From contig NZ_JAJKFQ010000003.1 in assembly GCF_020966635.1 (NCBI RefSeq), positions 1 to 64,000 of the forward strand: 64,000 nt of DNA. Direction: 5' to 3'. The notes beneath the pieces are model-generated. The model saw nothing but the letters and a program-made list of their open reading frames with translations. It was not told the origin of the DNA and searched no databases. A program made the position numbers and the translations under genes. Below, in pieces: positions 20,124 through 29,311 of this stretch. Source of the DNA: Stieleria sp. JC731 (GTDB lineage Bacteria > Planctomycetota > Planctomycetia > Pirellulales > Pirellulaceae). The number at the start of each line of letters is the position of its first letter. The stretch's first letter is position 1.

Positions 20124-21407
20124 TCACTGATCACTTTGAATTCGGGCGTGGACTTCAGCCGCTGCGGAATCAACCAAGTTGACGACCCATTGTGGGTCAT
20201 CAATGGGAAGTGCTGCCATCATCGAATCGGGACGCAGTTCGCTGGGAAGTTTCCTGATGAGTTCGTCCAATTCCGCAACAATGGTGTCTTTCGAATCTGG
20301 AGACTCTCGTAGCTGTGACAACACTTCTTGGACGCTTTGCATTGGACCGTCGAGGTCAACGGTCGATTGGTCTGTTGGCAATTCGGTGCGAACGCGAACG
20401 TCTTCAAGCCACAACTGCTCGCGAGCAACTGCGATACAAATTGCCTGAAGTTCACTGCGTAAACTAGATTCGCTGCGCAATAGCTCGGGTGACAGATTCG
20501 TCTGTCCGACCAATCTCGCTCGCGTGATCACCAAACGTGATTCGGCGGCCAAGAGTGCTTGTTTGATCTGAGATTCGAAATGATCGAGTATCTCGTCGCG
20601 GTGTTTCAGGTGCGTCACATCGATGATGCATTCGTGCCAGCGAAGGACATCGCAGGAGTGAAAATCGTAGGTGCATTTCTGTCGGTCATCGACATCGATA
20701 ATCACGCAGCCTTTGGCTCCTGTTTCATTGATATGTCGGCCTTGAAGGTTACCCGGAAAAACGATTGGGGCACCGTCGGCGAGAGCGTGGTCGTTGCGGG
20801 TGTGGATGTGGCCCAGGGCCCAATAGTCATAGGCTTTGTCGGTCAGTTCACGTGGGGTGCACGGTGCGTAGTTGGCGTGTTGCGTGTTCCCTTCCAACCC
20901 GGTGTGCAACATTCCGATGTTAAACATCCCGTTGATCGGATCGGGATACTTTGCGGCCATATTTCCGTTTTCTGCACGACGGGCGAACGATTGCCCATGA
21001 ACCGCAATTCCCAAGTCATCAAGTACGCGAGTTTCGGCGTGTTTTTCGGATAGAAAGGGATGACCGATATACTTCAGTTTGGGAAGCGGAAGAGACGAAG
21101 TCATCTGGTTCGCGGCGTCGTGGTTTCCACGGATCACGAGCAGCGGGATTCGAGCGTTATACAAACGAGTCGCCTGAGCGACGAAGGCCAAGCCGGTGTT
21201 TTGATCCGTCCAGTCGCCGTCATAAAGATCACCCGCAATCAAAACTAAGTCGACATCCTGTTCGATCGCCAGCGTGGTCATGGCTTCCAATGCACGTCGG
21301 CTGGCACCACGGATTTGATCAACCGGCGCGTTGTCGTAGCGATCCAGTTTTTGAAGTGGACTATCCAAGTGGATGTCCGCGGCGTGAAGAATCTTGCGTG
21401 TATTCAA
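20124..21407 (-). CDS. yhaO: SbcD/Mre11-like DNA exonuclease (YhaO-type)
   Basis: Calcineurin-like metallophosphoesterase of 427 residues, partner of the downstream ATPase. The metal-binding motifs appear in order: DIHLD, AGDLYD, RGNHD, LHTG and GHIH. These mark an active Mre11/SbcD-type nuclease. The C-terminal ~150 residues are the capping and ATPase-binding part. First gene of a two-gene unit (9-base gap to yhaN). ATG start directly before KILHAADIHLD, as in the family. Cytoplasmic, double-strand end processing. The symbol is by resemblance to Bacillus YhaO. Confidence 0.9.
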   Translation of the reverse strand: MNTRKILHAADIHLDSPLQKLDRYDNAPVDQIRGASRRALEAMTTLAIEQDVDLVLIAGDLYDGDWTDQNTGLAFVAQATRLYNARIPLLVIRGNHDAANQMTSSLPLPKLKYIGHPFLSEKHAETRVLDDLGIAVHGQSFARRAENGNMAAKYPDPINGMFNIGMLHTGLEGNTQHANYAPCTPRELTDKAYDYWALGHIHTRNDHALADGAPIVFPGNLQGRHINETGAKGCVIIDVDDRQKCTYDFHSCDVLRWHECIIDVTHLKHRDEILDHFESQIKQALLAAESRLVITRARLVGQTNLSPELLRSESSLRSELQAICIAVAREQLWLEDVRVRTELPTDQSTVDLDGPMQSVQEVLSQLRESPDSKDTIVAELDELIRKLPSELRPDSMMAALPIDDPQWVVNLVDSAAAEVHARIQSDQ

Positions 21408-21427
21408 TTCGCTATTTTGGGGTACAG

Positions 21428-21778
21428 ATGAGAAAGGCGAAGCGTGTATTCGCCATCGGGGCAGCTTTATTCGTGGGGTGTGCGTTATCGATGCAGGCTG
21501 CGGATCACATGCTCATTTCATCAAAGTCATTGGCGGCAAAGGCAAACAATCGTCTCGGGCGTCTGGCTACGTGAACCACGCAAGTTCATCTGGCTTTTGC
21601 TGAAGAGTGAAAATGCGTCCTCGCCTTCTATGGTTGCGTTTTAGCCAATCCAGGCGGTGTTGATCCAAATTCTCAAGTCAGCGGTGTCTCCGTAGCAGTA
21701 TCTCAGAACATGGGTGGGGCGGTAGTACGGCTAGGGTATGACGCACCATACTTTATGGGACTTCGGCGACGGCAGTGA
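21428..21778 (+). pseudogene. Small secreted-protein ORF interrupted by two in-frame TGA codons
   Basis: ATG at 21428, preceded by GGGG at about the right distance, opens a frame with a good Sec signal peptide (basic MRKAKR, hydrophobic core, MQAA cleavage region). It stops at TGA 21572-21574 after 48 residues. The same frame then continues through a second TGA (21608-21610) to a protein-like stretch (ANPGGVDPNSQ, AVVRLGYDAPYF) ending at TGA 21776. This could be a decayed ~115-residue secreted protein, a genuine 48-residue peptide, or chance; two stops in 115 codons is only mildly below random expectation. It is the only plus-strand candidate in a 16-kb minus-strand block and lies head-to-head with the yhaO start. 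Confidence 0.35.
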
Positions 21779-21799
21779 ATTTGGGTAAGCAGGGTATCG

Positions 21800-24334
21800 C
21801 TATCGCGACGGTTTATCCGCATACCAGTCAGATTCGCCTTTTTCGAACAGCACCGATTCGCCGTCTCCCAAATGGCTGTCGGTGCCCAAGGCGGCATGGA
21901 TCAACGCCGCCATCGTCTTGGATTCCGTTTTAGATGGATGAGTGACCATGTACAGGGACTGCCGTGCACGCGTGATTGCGACGTACATCAAACACAGCGT
22001 TTCGGTAATTTTGGCGGCGGAGTGTTTGCCGAATGCCTGTCGCCATTGCGGGTCTAGGAAGTGCCAAGCTTCCTTGTTTAAGAATCGTGACAGCGCGCGA
22101 GGCGGTTGACCGATGGTCGGTGCATCAGCGAGGTAAAGGGGAGGTTGCCCGGAAAGGCTGCCATCGAGTTCCGGAAGAATTACCGCGTCAAACTCGAGAC
22201 CTTTGGACTGGTGGACTGTCATCACACGGACCGGTGCCGCTTGAGGCCGTTCGATGCGTTTTTCCCGTACCATTCGCACGAAGTCGCGGACTCGGGGAGT
22301 GGCGTTGGGTTCAAAGTTGATGGTCAACTGCGTGAGTTGTTTTAATCGCTGAAGATCTCGCGCATCGCAGTGCGGTGCGATCAAACCCGCCAGTTTTCGA
22401 ACCGTTCGCGCAAGACCCAGTTCGGTCAGTAATTCACGAACTTGGTTGGGTTCCAGGTTTTTTAGTTCTGTGACAGGCGAGCTTTGCACATGGTATTTCC
22501 AGCGTCCGTCACCGGGATGCTCGCTCATCATCAAAGCAGACAGGACGAGTTCAACAGCGGCGGAATCGACCAATGGGTTTCCGCCTTCTTGGCTGACGTC
22601 CACGCCACGTGACTGCAAAATGAAAATCAGATTGGCGACCGCGCGATTGGTTCGAGTCAACACGCCGATACTTTTATCGGGAGCGGATTGATTGAGTTGA
22701 ACGATCTGTTCGGCGGCAAGTTCAAAGCAAGCTGCTGTTTTGGGAGCAGACTTTGGCCCCGCGATTTTCTGGCAGGTTTCAAATCGGACGTAGCCGGGAA
22801 GGTTTTCTTTGAACGCGACATGGGTTGGGAAATCGCTTGCGAATTTACGAATGGCTTCAGCCTCGTAAGTTGCTTTTTCCGTTTCCAGCGGGTCTTCGGG
22901 CGGATCGGCGATTTCGTGACGAGTCAGGTTTTTGAATACGTCATTGACGAAGTCCATAATGACGGGACTGCTGCGGAAACTGGTGTTCTGTTCGATCGAT
23001 TTGACACCAGGGATTTCGTCGTCCACAGCATTAAAGATCTCTGCAACTCCGCCTCGCCATCCATAGATTGCCTGCTTTGTATCACCGACGCAGAAGAACG
23101 AACGCGCAATCGCATCTTCAGCAGATGATTGTTGATCGACGGTCTGGTCTGAACTGCGTAGTGCCAAGGGACGCAAGACTTGCCATTGGGCTGGCGAGGT
23201 GTCTTGGAACTCATCGAGCAGCAAGTGATCAATCGCCCCGTCCATCCGTCGGTTCAACGTTTGGTAGTCGACGGAACCAAAGAAGTTTGCAAGACGGATC
23301 GCAATGTCGTCAAAGCCCAATGTGCGATTGGCTTGTTTCAATTGCGTGATCGTGCCGTTATAGAACGCAAGTATTTCGCCGGTTGCTTCGTTTTGGGCGT
23401 GCAAACGGGACAGCATCCTGCTTCTGACCGCAGCGTAAAGTGCGCCGAGGGCAGTGTCCAAGCCGTCGGGCAAAGCTGACCGGCCAAATTTTACGGGTTC
23501 ACCGCAAGCCTTCGCCTTGGCGTAGTTATGGATCAATCGTTCGTTGCCCAACGAGTCGTACTCGCCTTGTTCCATCAAATCGGAGACATCGTCAAGCTTT
23601 TTGCGGATGGACTTTTGCGGAGGCTCGGCACATCGAAATGTCGCGATCGCCTGTTGCATAATCTTGTCATCAGGGGCCGTTGGTGCGTCGACTTGTTGCC
23701 AGGCGTCGGTGGCCGCGCGACGAGAAAGTTGATAAGCACCGGTAACGACCGAATCCAGCTCACGAACGACGGAACGTTTCGTTTCGCCTTTGCTAAGCAT
23801 CGAAAGCAATGTCGAAAGCTCCGACGGTTTTAGCGACGCGATGACCGAATCGATCGCGCGTTCGCGAAGCCAGACCTCTTCGATTTCGTCAGTCAAACGC
23901 CAAGCGGGAGGCAATTCCAATTCAAAGGGAAAGGACTTGGCCAGTTGTGTGAACAAACTGTCGAGTGTGCAAATCCTAAGTCGATGGATGTGCGACACCA
24001 GCTTCTTGACCAGCTGCAGGCACGTATTTCGCTGCAGCGTCTTAATACCGACTTGTTGTCGAAGGTCATTGAGCGCGGCTTCGTTTTCGGGGTCGCCTGC
24101 GTTGGCGAGGGTCAGCAGAATTCGATCTAGAATTTCGCCTGCAGCTTTACGAGTAAACGTCGTCGCGAGGACCGATTGTGGTGCGGCGCCTTGAAGCAGG
24201 ATCTGCATCATCCGCGCCGACAATCGATAGGTCTTTCCTGTGCCTGCCGATGCACGCACTAGCATCGGTGGCAATCGCCCGTCATGGAAAATGTCTTTCG
24301 CTTGCTGCGTCTCTTGAACTACTTTGGCAGTCAT
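21800..24334 (-). CDS. UvrD/Rep-family helicase, AddA/RecB-like without nuclease domain
   Basis: ATP-dependent DNA helicase subunit of an AddAB/RecBCD-like end-processing machine. It has 844 residues: Walker A ASAGTGKT (28-35), motif Ia TFTRKAA, motif II LLDEFQDTS, motif III GDTKQAIYGWRGG, motif V TVHQSKGLEFD and motif VI YVAITRARQSLY. AddA proteins are usually ~1150-1250 residues with a C-terminal PD-(D/E)XK nuclease. Here the protein stops soon after motif VI, so that nuclease is absent. The start ATG overlaps the stop of the upstream nuclease gene (ATGA, 24331-24334), so the two are translationally coupled. An addA symbol is withheld because of the missing domain. Confidence 0.88.
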   Translation of the reverse strand: MTAKVVQETQQAKDIFHDGRLPPMLVRASAGTGKTYRLSARMMQILLQGAAPQSVLATTFTRKAAGEILDRILLTLANAGDPENEAALNDLRQQVGIKTLQRNTCLQLVKKLVSHIHRLRICTLDSLFTQLAKSFPFELELPPAWRLTDEIEEVWLRERAIDSVIASLKPSELSTLLSMLSKGETKRSVVRELDSVVTGAYQLSRRAATDAWQQVDAPTAPDDKIMQQAIATFRCAEPPQKSIRKKLDDVSDLMEQGEYDSLGNERLIHNYAKAKACGEPVKFGRSALPDGLDTALGALYAAVRSRMLSRLHAQNEATGEILAFYNGTITQLKQANRTLGFDDIAIRLANFFGSVDYQTLNRRMDGAIDHLLLDEFQDTSPAQWQVLRPLALRSSDQTVDQQSSAEDAIARSFFCVGDTKQAIYGWRGGVAEIFNAVDDEIPGVKSIEQNTSFRSSPVIMDFVNDVFKNLTRHEIADPPEDPLETEKATYEAEAIRKFASDFPTHVAFKENLPGYVRFETCQKIAGPKSAPKTAACFELAAEQIVQLNQSAPDKSIGVLTRTNRAVANLIFILQSRGVDVSQEGGNPLVDSAAVELVLSALMMSEHPGDGRWKYHVQSSPVTELKNLEPNQVRELLTELGLARTVRKLAGLIAPHCDARDLQRLKQLTQLTINFEPNATPRVRDFVRMVREKRIERPQAAPVRVMTVHQSKGLEFDAVILPELDGSLSGQPPLYLADAPTIGQPPRALSRFLNKEAWHFLDPQWRQAFGKHSAAKITETLCLMYVAITRARQSLYMVTHPSKTESKTMAALIHAALGTDSHLGDGESVLFEKGESDWYADKPSR

Positions 24335-27324
24335 ACTCCGACCTCCTCGTCATCCATCCGTGAAAGCATTCGTGTCGGAACGCCGGTCTGCAAAATCATT
24401 TCATAGTCATCGTACAGCACCATCTCCTCGGTCGGCTCGAACTTGCACGCGAATATGTTTCGGATGCAGTCTCGGATCAATTCGCTTGCCGCATCAAGTT
24501 GCTCTGTTGAAAAGCTAGCCAAGTTGATTTTCGTTTCTTCTTCTTTGTCGCTGACATTGAAGTATCCGAGTTCGACTTCGTCACGCGGGACTTCGATTCC
24601 CAAGTACGGGATCATTTCACGATAAAGAGGCAACTGCAAATCGATCCAGTTGTCTTTTCCTGATTCGCCTTTGCGGCGAAGGTGTTTCTTTTCTGGGGGG
24701 CTGCCATGCGTTTTGTAATCAAGGATGGCCCAACGATTCAGTTCGGGATGGAAATCAATTCGATCGAAGCGACCTTTGAGTCCCATCTTCTTGCCATCGA
24801 CTTCGATCGCGGCACCCATCGAGGGATTTACCGAAGCTTCTGTAGCATGAATTTGCCAGCCTTCGCCAATCCGCTTGGCCTGCGATTGGGCGACGAATTT
24901 TAGTCGCCGCTGTGCTTGGCTGATTTGCATTTGGACCGCACTGCGGACCTTCGAACCGTACCGTTGTTTGGCATAGTCTTCCAAATGATGAAGTAATGCG
25001 TCATAGATGCGCGATTCGGATGTTTCGCCTTTGTCTTTGGAGAGCCCAAAGTTTTCCAAGGCGCCATGGACGAGGTCACCGAATTGATTGGCGGCCAGTT
25101 CCCCAGACGCGTCATCGAGAGGTTTTAAGCCCAGAACATGACGCAGGTAGAAACGATAGGGACATTCCAGATACGATTTGAATGCGGTCACACTCATCGA
25201 ATCGATTGGGCATTCGCTGACGTCAACAACAGGCACACCCAGGTCCGAAACGCTTCGTGGTTGGTGTGATCCAAATGGGTTGGTGGTTGGTGGAGCGTGC
25301 GTGCCCAGCAGAAGCCGAATTCGTCGTGCAACCGCTTCGGCGGGCGCGGCCGACAGCAGGCGGCTAGGTGGTGTTGGCGAACCATCGGCCGCATTTGATC
25401 CGACAACAAATCTGACATGATCCCGCGAGTGAAGGATCAGATGCATCGCATAGATGTCACGCGCGTAGCGTCGATCGTTGTCAGCCAGTCGTAATTCGCT
25501 GCGAAGTGATCCAGGCAGAAACGGATCGTTGGTTACCGCGCCTGGAACGAAGGGGTGATTAAATCCTACGACGATCAGGGCGGGTGCGTCATCCATCGCG
25601 AGGTCCAGCCAACCGTGAAGGTTGATCGGAGGTTCAACATCCGAATCAGGACGCTCCATGGAAACCCTCAAGTCGGCCAATCGTGCAGAGATGGTTTCCA
25701 AAGCCATCGCGGGGCTGACGTTGACATCCAGCCGCCCGTTCAATTCCGTGAATCGCAGCAACAGCTCATCGACCTTTTTGGCCGCCTGATCGGTCAGTTG
25801 CCGATGCGGCAACAACGATTGCTGCGTCGGAGCGACCTCTGGTGCAAATGTCTCCGACTGCGGTAGATCGTTTTCATCGTTCTGATCCGTCGGTGACGTC
25901 TGCGAAGATGAGTAGACGTCGTGTAACCAGTCGCGAAGTCGCTCGCTCCAAACGCTAATGGGAGACGATTGCTCGATGGGCGGACGCCGCGTCTTTCTGG
26001 CTCTGCCGGTGATCAATTCCGGTGCGCTATCGGCAAGCAGATTGGGCGGCAAAAAAGAGTGCAGCCACTGGACAACACGGTCACGAACGTCGATCGCAAC
26101 AGGGTGCGACTTGATCGCAAACGCGGGCAATGAATCGGCGACATCGATCGGAAAATGGTCGGCCAGAAGTTTGTCGATGTCGATTAGGAAGTCTTTCTTC
26201 GATTCGGATTGTTTCGAAATCCAAGCATGCACGTCGTGGTGCCGAACGAACGCGGAAAGAGACTGCCAAGTTGGACGGGCGACAAGCCGGGTCAGAAGCT
26301 GAATCAGTTTTCCAGGCCCCGTTTGTGCGACGGTCCACCCCGCATGCCTGTAACTGGAAAGTGAATTGTCTTCCAGTTCGATCTCGACCGGAGCCAATTG
26401 TGAATGGTCTGTTAGACCGACCGTGATTTGTTTTTTCGAATAGGTCTGACAAAGTTGGCGGACAAGGTCGGCTGCGACCAACGACTGATCAGAGATATCG
26501 CCACTGGCGACCAACTGGTTGTCGTGCAGCGGAAGTTCATCATGGAGAAACGCTTCGGTTTTGATGCGCCCAAGATGATCAAAGTCATGTTCTCGTTTCT
26601 GCGGAGCCGCGATCAGAACGGTGACTTCGCCTTCGGCCTCCTTGACCATGGCCGCGATCGATTCGTTTAGGTCACTTGTCCCGATCAATACAAGAGATTG
26701 ATGAAAACGGATGCGACGTTTTTTGATCGCCAGCTGCCTTTGCTGAAAGGGATCGGAAAGACCAGCTCGCGACAATTCACCAAGATAGGTTTCGTGAAGA
26801 GTTTGCAGCAGTTCCCAGCGTACACGTTCGGCTGGCGTATGTACCTTATCGAGTACGTCAGCGAACTCGACGTTGTGGGACGCCAAGTCAGTTGAAAGAC
26901 GCCGCAGGGTACCTGCAATTTCCAACCAGGGTGCGAACGAATCCGATTCTGGCAAGGTCGGCATCAACGGTGCCAGCTTCTCGTCGGGTTGCTTTTGCAG
27001 CACACGAGCCCACGCGAGCGTTTGTTCGAACTCGATCGCGATCGGCTTTTCAGGTTCGTAGAGCCTTTCGGGCAGTTCACCTGCCGTGATGATTTTGGGT
27101 GGGGAATATCTCAGTCCGTCCTGCAGGGCTACACCACGCAACAATTCGTCCAAACGGACTGCGGTCTGCGTGGTCGGAAGGACACACAAACGATTGCCTA
27201 GATCGAGTGATTTGCCGACTCGGAATTGGTCCACGAGCCACTGTGCAGCAGTCGTGGGCAGGGGACGATCCCAACCGAGGAAATATTTTTGAAACAAAAG
27301 GTCTCGGAACAGTTCCATTGCCAC
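24331..27324 (-). CDS. AddB-like protein with C-terminal PD-(D/E)XK nuclease
   Basis: 997 residues, partner of the helicase it overlaps by 4 bases. The N-terminal and middle parts resemble the inactive-helicase body of AddB, without a Walker A motif. The C-terminal ~270 residues are a RecB-family nuclease: the ECPYRFYL opening, His in GDLVHGALE, Asp in GRFDRID, and the catalytic DYK in AILDYKTHG. AddB nucleases usually carry a 4Fe-4S cluster with one Cys before and three after the nuclease core. The first Cys is present, but at the expected C-terminal position the sequence reads YDDYEM, so the cluster is probably lost. This is likely the only nuclease of the pair. ATG start; the gene leads the unit. 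Confidence 0.85.
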   Translation of the reverse strand: MAMELFRDLLFQKYFLGWDRPLPTTAAQWLVDQFRVGKSLDLGNRLCVLPTTQTAVRLDELLRGVALQDGLRYSPPKIITAGELPERLYEPEKPIAIEFEQTLAWARVLQKQPDEKLAPLMPTLPESDSFAPWLEIAGTLRRLSTDLASHNVEFADVLDKVHTPAERVRWELLQTLHETYLGELSRAGLSDPFQQRQLAIKKRRIRFHQSLVLIGTSDLNESIAAMVKEAEGEVTVLIAAPQKREHDFDHLGRIKTEAFLHDELPLHDNQLVASGDISDQSLVAADLVRQLCQTYSKKQITVGLTDHSQLAPVEIELEDNSLSSYRHAGWTVAQTGPGKLIQLLTRLVARPTWQSLSAFVRHHDVHAWISKQSESKKDFLIDIDKLLADHFPIDVADSLPAFAIKSHPVAIDVRDRVVQWLHSFLPPNLLADSAPELITGRARKTRRPPIEQSSPISVWSERLRDWLHDVYSSSQTSPTDQNDENDLPQSETFAPEVAPTQQSLLPHRQLTDQAAKKVDELLLRFTELNGRLDVNVSPAMALETISARLADLRVSMERPDSDVEPPINLHGWLDLAMDDAPALIVVGFNHPFVPGAVTNDPFLPGSLRSELRLADNDRRYARDIYAMHLILHSRDHVRFVVGSNAADGSPTPPSRLLSAAPAEAVARRIRLLLGTHAPPTTNPFGSHQPRSVSDLGVPVVDVSECPIDSMSVTAFKSYLECPYRFYLRHVLGLKPLDDASGELAANQFGDLVHGALENFGLSKDKGETSESRIYDALLHHLEDYAKQRYGSKVRSAVQMQISQAQRRLKFVAQSQAKRIGEGWQIHATEASVNPSMGAAIEVDGKKMGLKGRFDRIDFHPELNRWAILDYKTHGSPPEKKHLRRKGESGKDNWIDLQLPLYREMIPYLGIEVPRDEVELGYFNVSDKEEETKINLASFSTEQLDAASELIRDCIRNIFACKFEPTEEMVLYDDYEMILQTGVPTRMLSRMDDEEVGV

Positions 27325-28021
27325 TGACCTTGTTCCCCCATCAAATTGAGCGTGTTAAATAATTGTTCTTCCGCAAAGCATCGGCTGATACGCCAGTGTT
27401 CGAATCGCGGCAAACCCGTTGAATGTGGTCGTGGCGAGTCTTAAAGATGCTTGCTGTTTGCCTGTAGCGGATCGGAATCATCCGGGCTGATGCCGAACCG
27501 CATCGTCGCGGCAATACGAAGAACGGATCGTTTGAAAGCGTTTTCGGCGTTGAAGCGGACACATTAGGTCCGAATCTTATCCGGATCGGTCATCAATCGT
27601 GAACGGGTGGCGAACGAAAACGACGTCAGCGATGGATCAAGAGCCAAATTCGAAAGGGATGCGAGTTGATTTCCCGCGGTGCTCAGTCCCACATGCAATG
27701 CTGCGAAACACGAACAGAAATGCCAAGGGATGTGGGGATCGGATGCCGAGGCGGCTATCGGACAGGATTTTCAGAATCATCCGCGATTTCCGAGATCGCT
27801 TTAAGGCGGGTAAACCGTATAATTCCCAGGGTGGTGCACCAGGATGTACTGTCGGAGGCGGATAGTCGAGTGACAGGCAATTGATCAAGTCAACCAGCTG
27901 ACGAGATCGAGAGTTCGATAAGTCGAATAGGATTCGTATCGGCGTGGTGCTATCGCCCTGAACCGCAACCTTCCGACGCTTAGGCTCTTGGGCCAATAGG
28001 CGAATTGTATCCCGCGACACG
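27325..28021. other. 697-base gap between divergent genes, with a doubtful small ORF
   Basis: This region holds the promoters of the addB-like gene (minus) and the membrane protein at 28022 (plus). A GTG-started 88-codon plus-strand frame (27599-27865) has a basic middle and a GGAPGCTVGGG end. It overlaps a 127-codon minus-strand frame (27637-28020) that opens just before the next gene. Neither belongs to a family I recognise and neither has a clear ribosome site, so I do not call either a gene. A bidirectional cross-check for tRNA T-loops gave nothing. Confidence 0.35.
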
Positions 28022-29188
28022 ATGCAAGCGTTCGACCTCGATTCGCAAAATCCACAAGGACCACTCGACAGCCCACCGGCGGACCATTGGTCGGTTCCGG
28101 TTGGCAGGATTGCGGGGATACGCCTGTACGTCAGTTACAGTGTTTTCTTTACCCTCGCGATCCTCGCCGTCTTAATCACGACGGTTCAATATCGACAAGG
28201 CGAGGCGGACTTGCCGGTGATCGCGACTGCTGCGATCGCGTTTTGGATGACCGGTTGGCTCGTGCAGTTACTGGTATTCTTCTTTTGTCAGCTGTCCTCG
28301 ATTGCTCGAAGTGACGTTCTGACGATTGGAATCCTCGGCGTCGAAGTTGGGTATCCATTGTCGCGGCCGATTTGCTGGAGCGCGATGACCAATGTGCTTG
28401 TCTCCGCAACATGCTTTGCCGGCTTGCTGATCTTCGGAGTTGGCTGTCTTGCCGTGCACATGTACGGACAAGGGTTGCCTCTGTCTAGCTATTCAGTCTG
28501 GATGGAGACGTTGCGAACGCCAGGATTCGGTTTAGGGTCAATCAAGAATATTTATCTGACAGCTACATGGTTGTTCTGGTGCCAAGCTGTATGTCAGACC
28601 TATCCGATGCCTCGTTGTCTAGGGCGTGGCGCGATGGTTTCCGCATTGGTGTTATTTGCGGCGGAATCAGGCGAGGATTTCAAGCTAAAGCTGGTTCGCC
28701 GAACGATTCAGCTGGTTTCCATCATCACGATCATGATCGCGTTATCGGTCATGCTGGTGGAGCCTAAAGAGAACGTGGCGCGATGGCCGGTGCTCGTTGT
28801 GCTGTCTTTGTTGCTATGGCAGTCGTCGGGGCGTCGAGACTTGTTGGCTTGGATTCGGTCAGTCGAGGTCGCTCGATTTGATCAATCAGATAGTCCGGTT
28901 TTGAGCCTGGAGGACTTTCATACCAATCAGAAGCCACAGCCTGGGATCGTTGGCAAGACTTTGGAATCCGTTCGGATGCATCGCAAACGAAAGCGGGCGA
29001 TCGCGGTTCTGCAAAAGGAACGTGAAGAAGCTGTTGATGCAGCTAGGCTTGACGAAATCCTTGAAATTGTCAGCCAGCATGGGACCGATGCTTTGTCTCC
29101 AGAAGATCGCGCGGTGCTCGAGCGCGTCAGCGTGATGCTACGAAAAAGCCGCCAGCCGGATTCACCCGATGGCGGCTCTGAAAATTAG
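28022..29188 (+). CDS. Site-2-protease-like (M50) membrane protein lacking the HExxH motif
   Basis: 388 residues. The opening (VGRIAGIRLYVSYSVFF) matches the start of S2P-family proteases (typically GRIFGI...), followed by six or so membrane helices between residues ~35 and 265. Where S2P enzymes have HExxH in the second helix, this protein has WLVQLLVFFFCQL; no later NxxPxxxLDG or similar motif is visible, so it is probably catalytically dead. The C-terminus (~340-380) resembles the short helical domain (VDAARLDEILEIVSQHG, then LSPEDRAVLERVS) found at the end of many bacterial S2P and rhomboid proteins. Active orthologues cut anti-sigma factors or other membrane proteins; this one may bind such substrates. 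Single gene; ATG start. Confidence 0.7.
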   Translation: MQAFDLDSQNPQGPLDSPPADHWSVPVGRIAGIRLYVSYSVFFTLAILAVLITTVQYRQGEADLPVIATAAIAFWMTGWLVQLLVFFFCQLSSIARSDVLTIGILGVEVGYPLSRPICWSAMTNVLVSATCFAGLLIFGVGCLAVHMYGQGLPLSSYSVWMETLRTPGFGLGSIKNIYLTATWLFWCQAVCQTYPMPRCLGRGAMVSALVLFAAESGEDFKLKLVRRTIQLVSIITIMIALSVMLVEPKENVARWPVLVVLSLLLWQSSGRRDLLAWIRSVEVARFDQSDSPVLSLEDFHTNQKPQPGIVGKTLESVRMHRKRKRAIAVLQKEREEAVDAARLDEILEIVSQHGTDALSPEDRAVLERVSVMLRKSRQPDSPDGGSEN

Positions 29189-29311
29189 TGGTGTTCTGAA
29201 GCAGCAGCTTTAAACGGGCCGGAGATTGAATGGGCGAATGAACCATGATCCAGTCGCCCACCACCTTCATTGCCCTGCCGATTGGTAGGCAGAGCAATCC
29301 TGCGAGAGCGT

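Noticed and set aside
20559-21574. Overlapping plus-strand ORFs opposite yhaO
   Set aside because: They are antisense shadows of yhaO; only the piece from 21428 onward, outside the gene, is worth considering.
27395-27425. GTTCGAATC resembling a tRNA T-loop
   Set aside because: The flanking stem bases do not pair and no acceptor or anticodon arm could be found.
27637-28020. 127-codon minus-strand ORF opening next to the S2P-like gene
   Set aside because: No recognisable family, no ribosome site, and it overlaps an equally weak plus-strand frame; the composition looks random.
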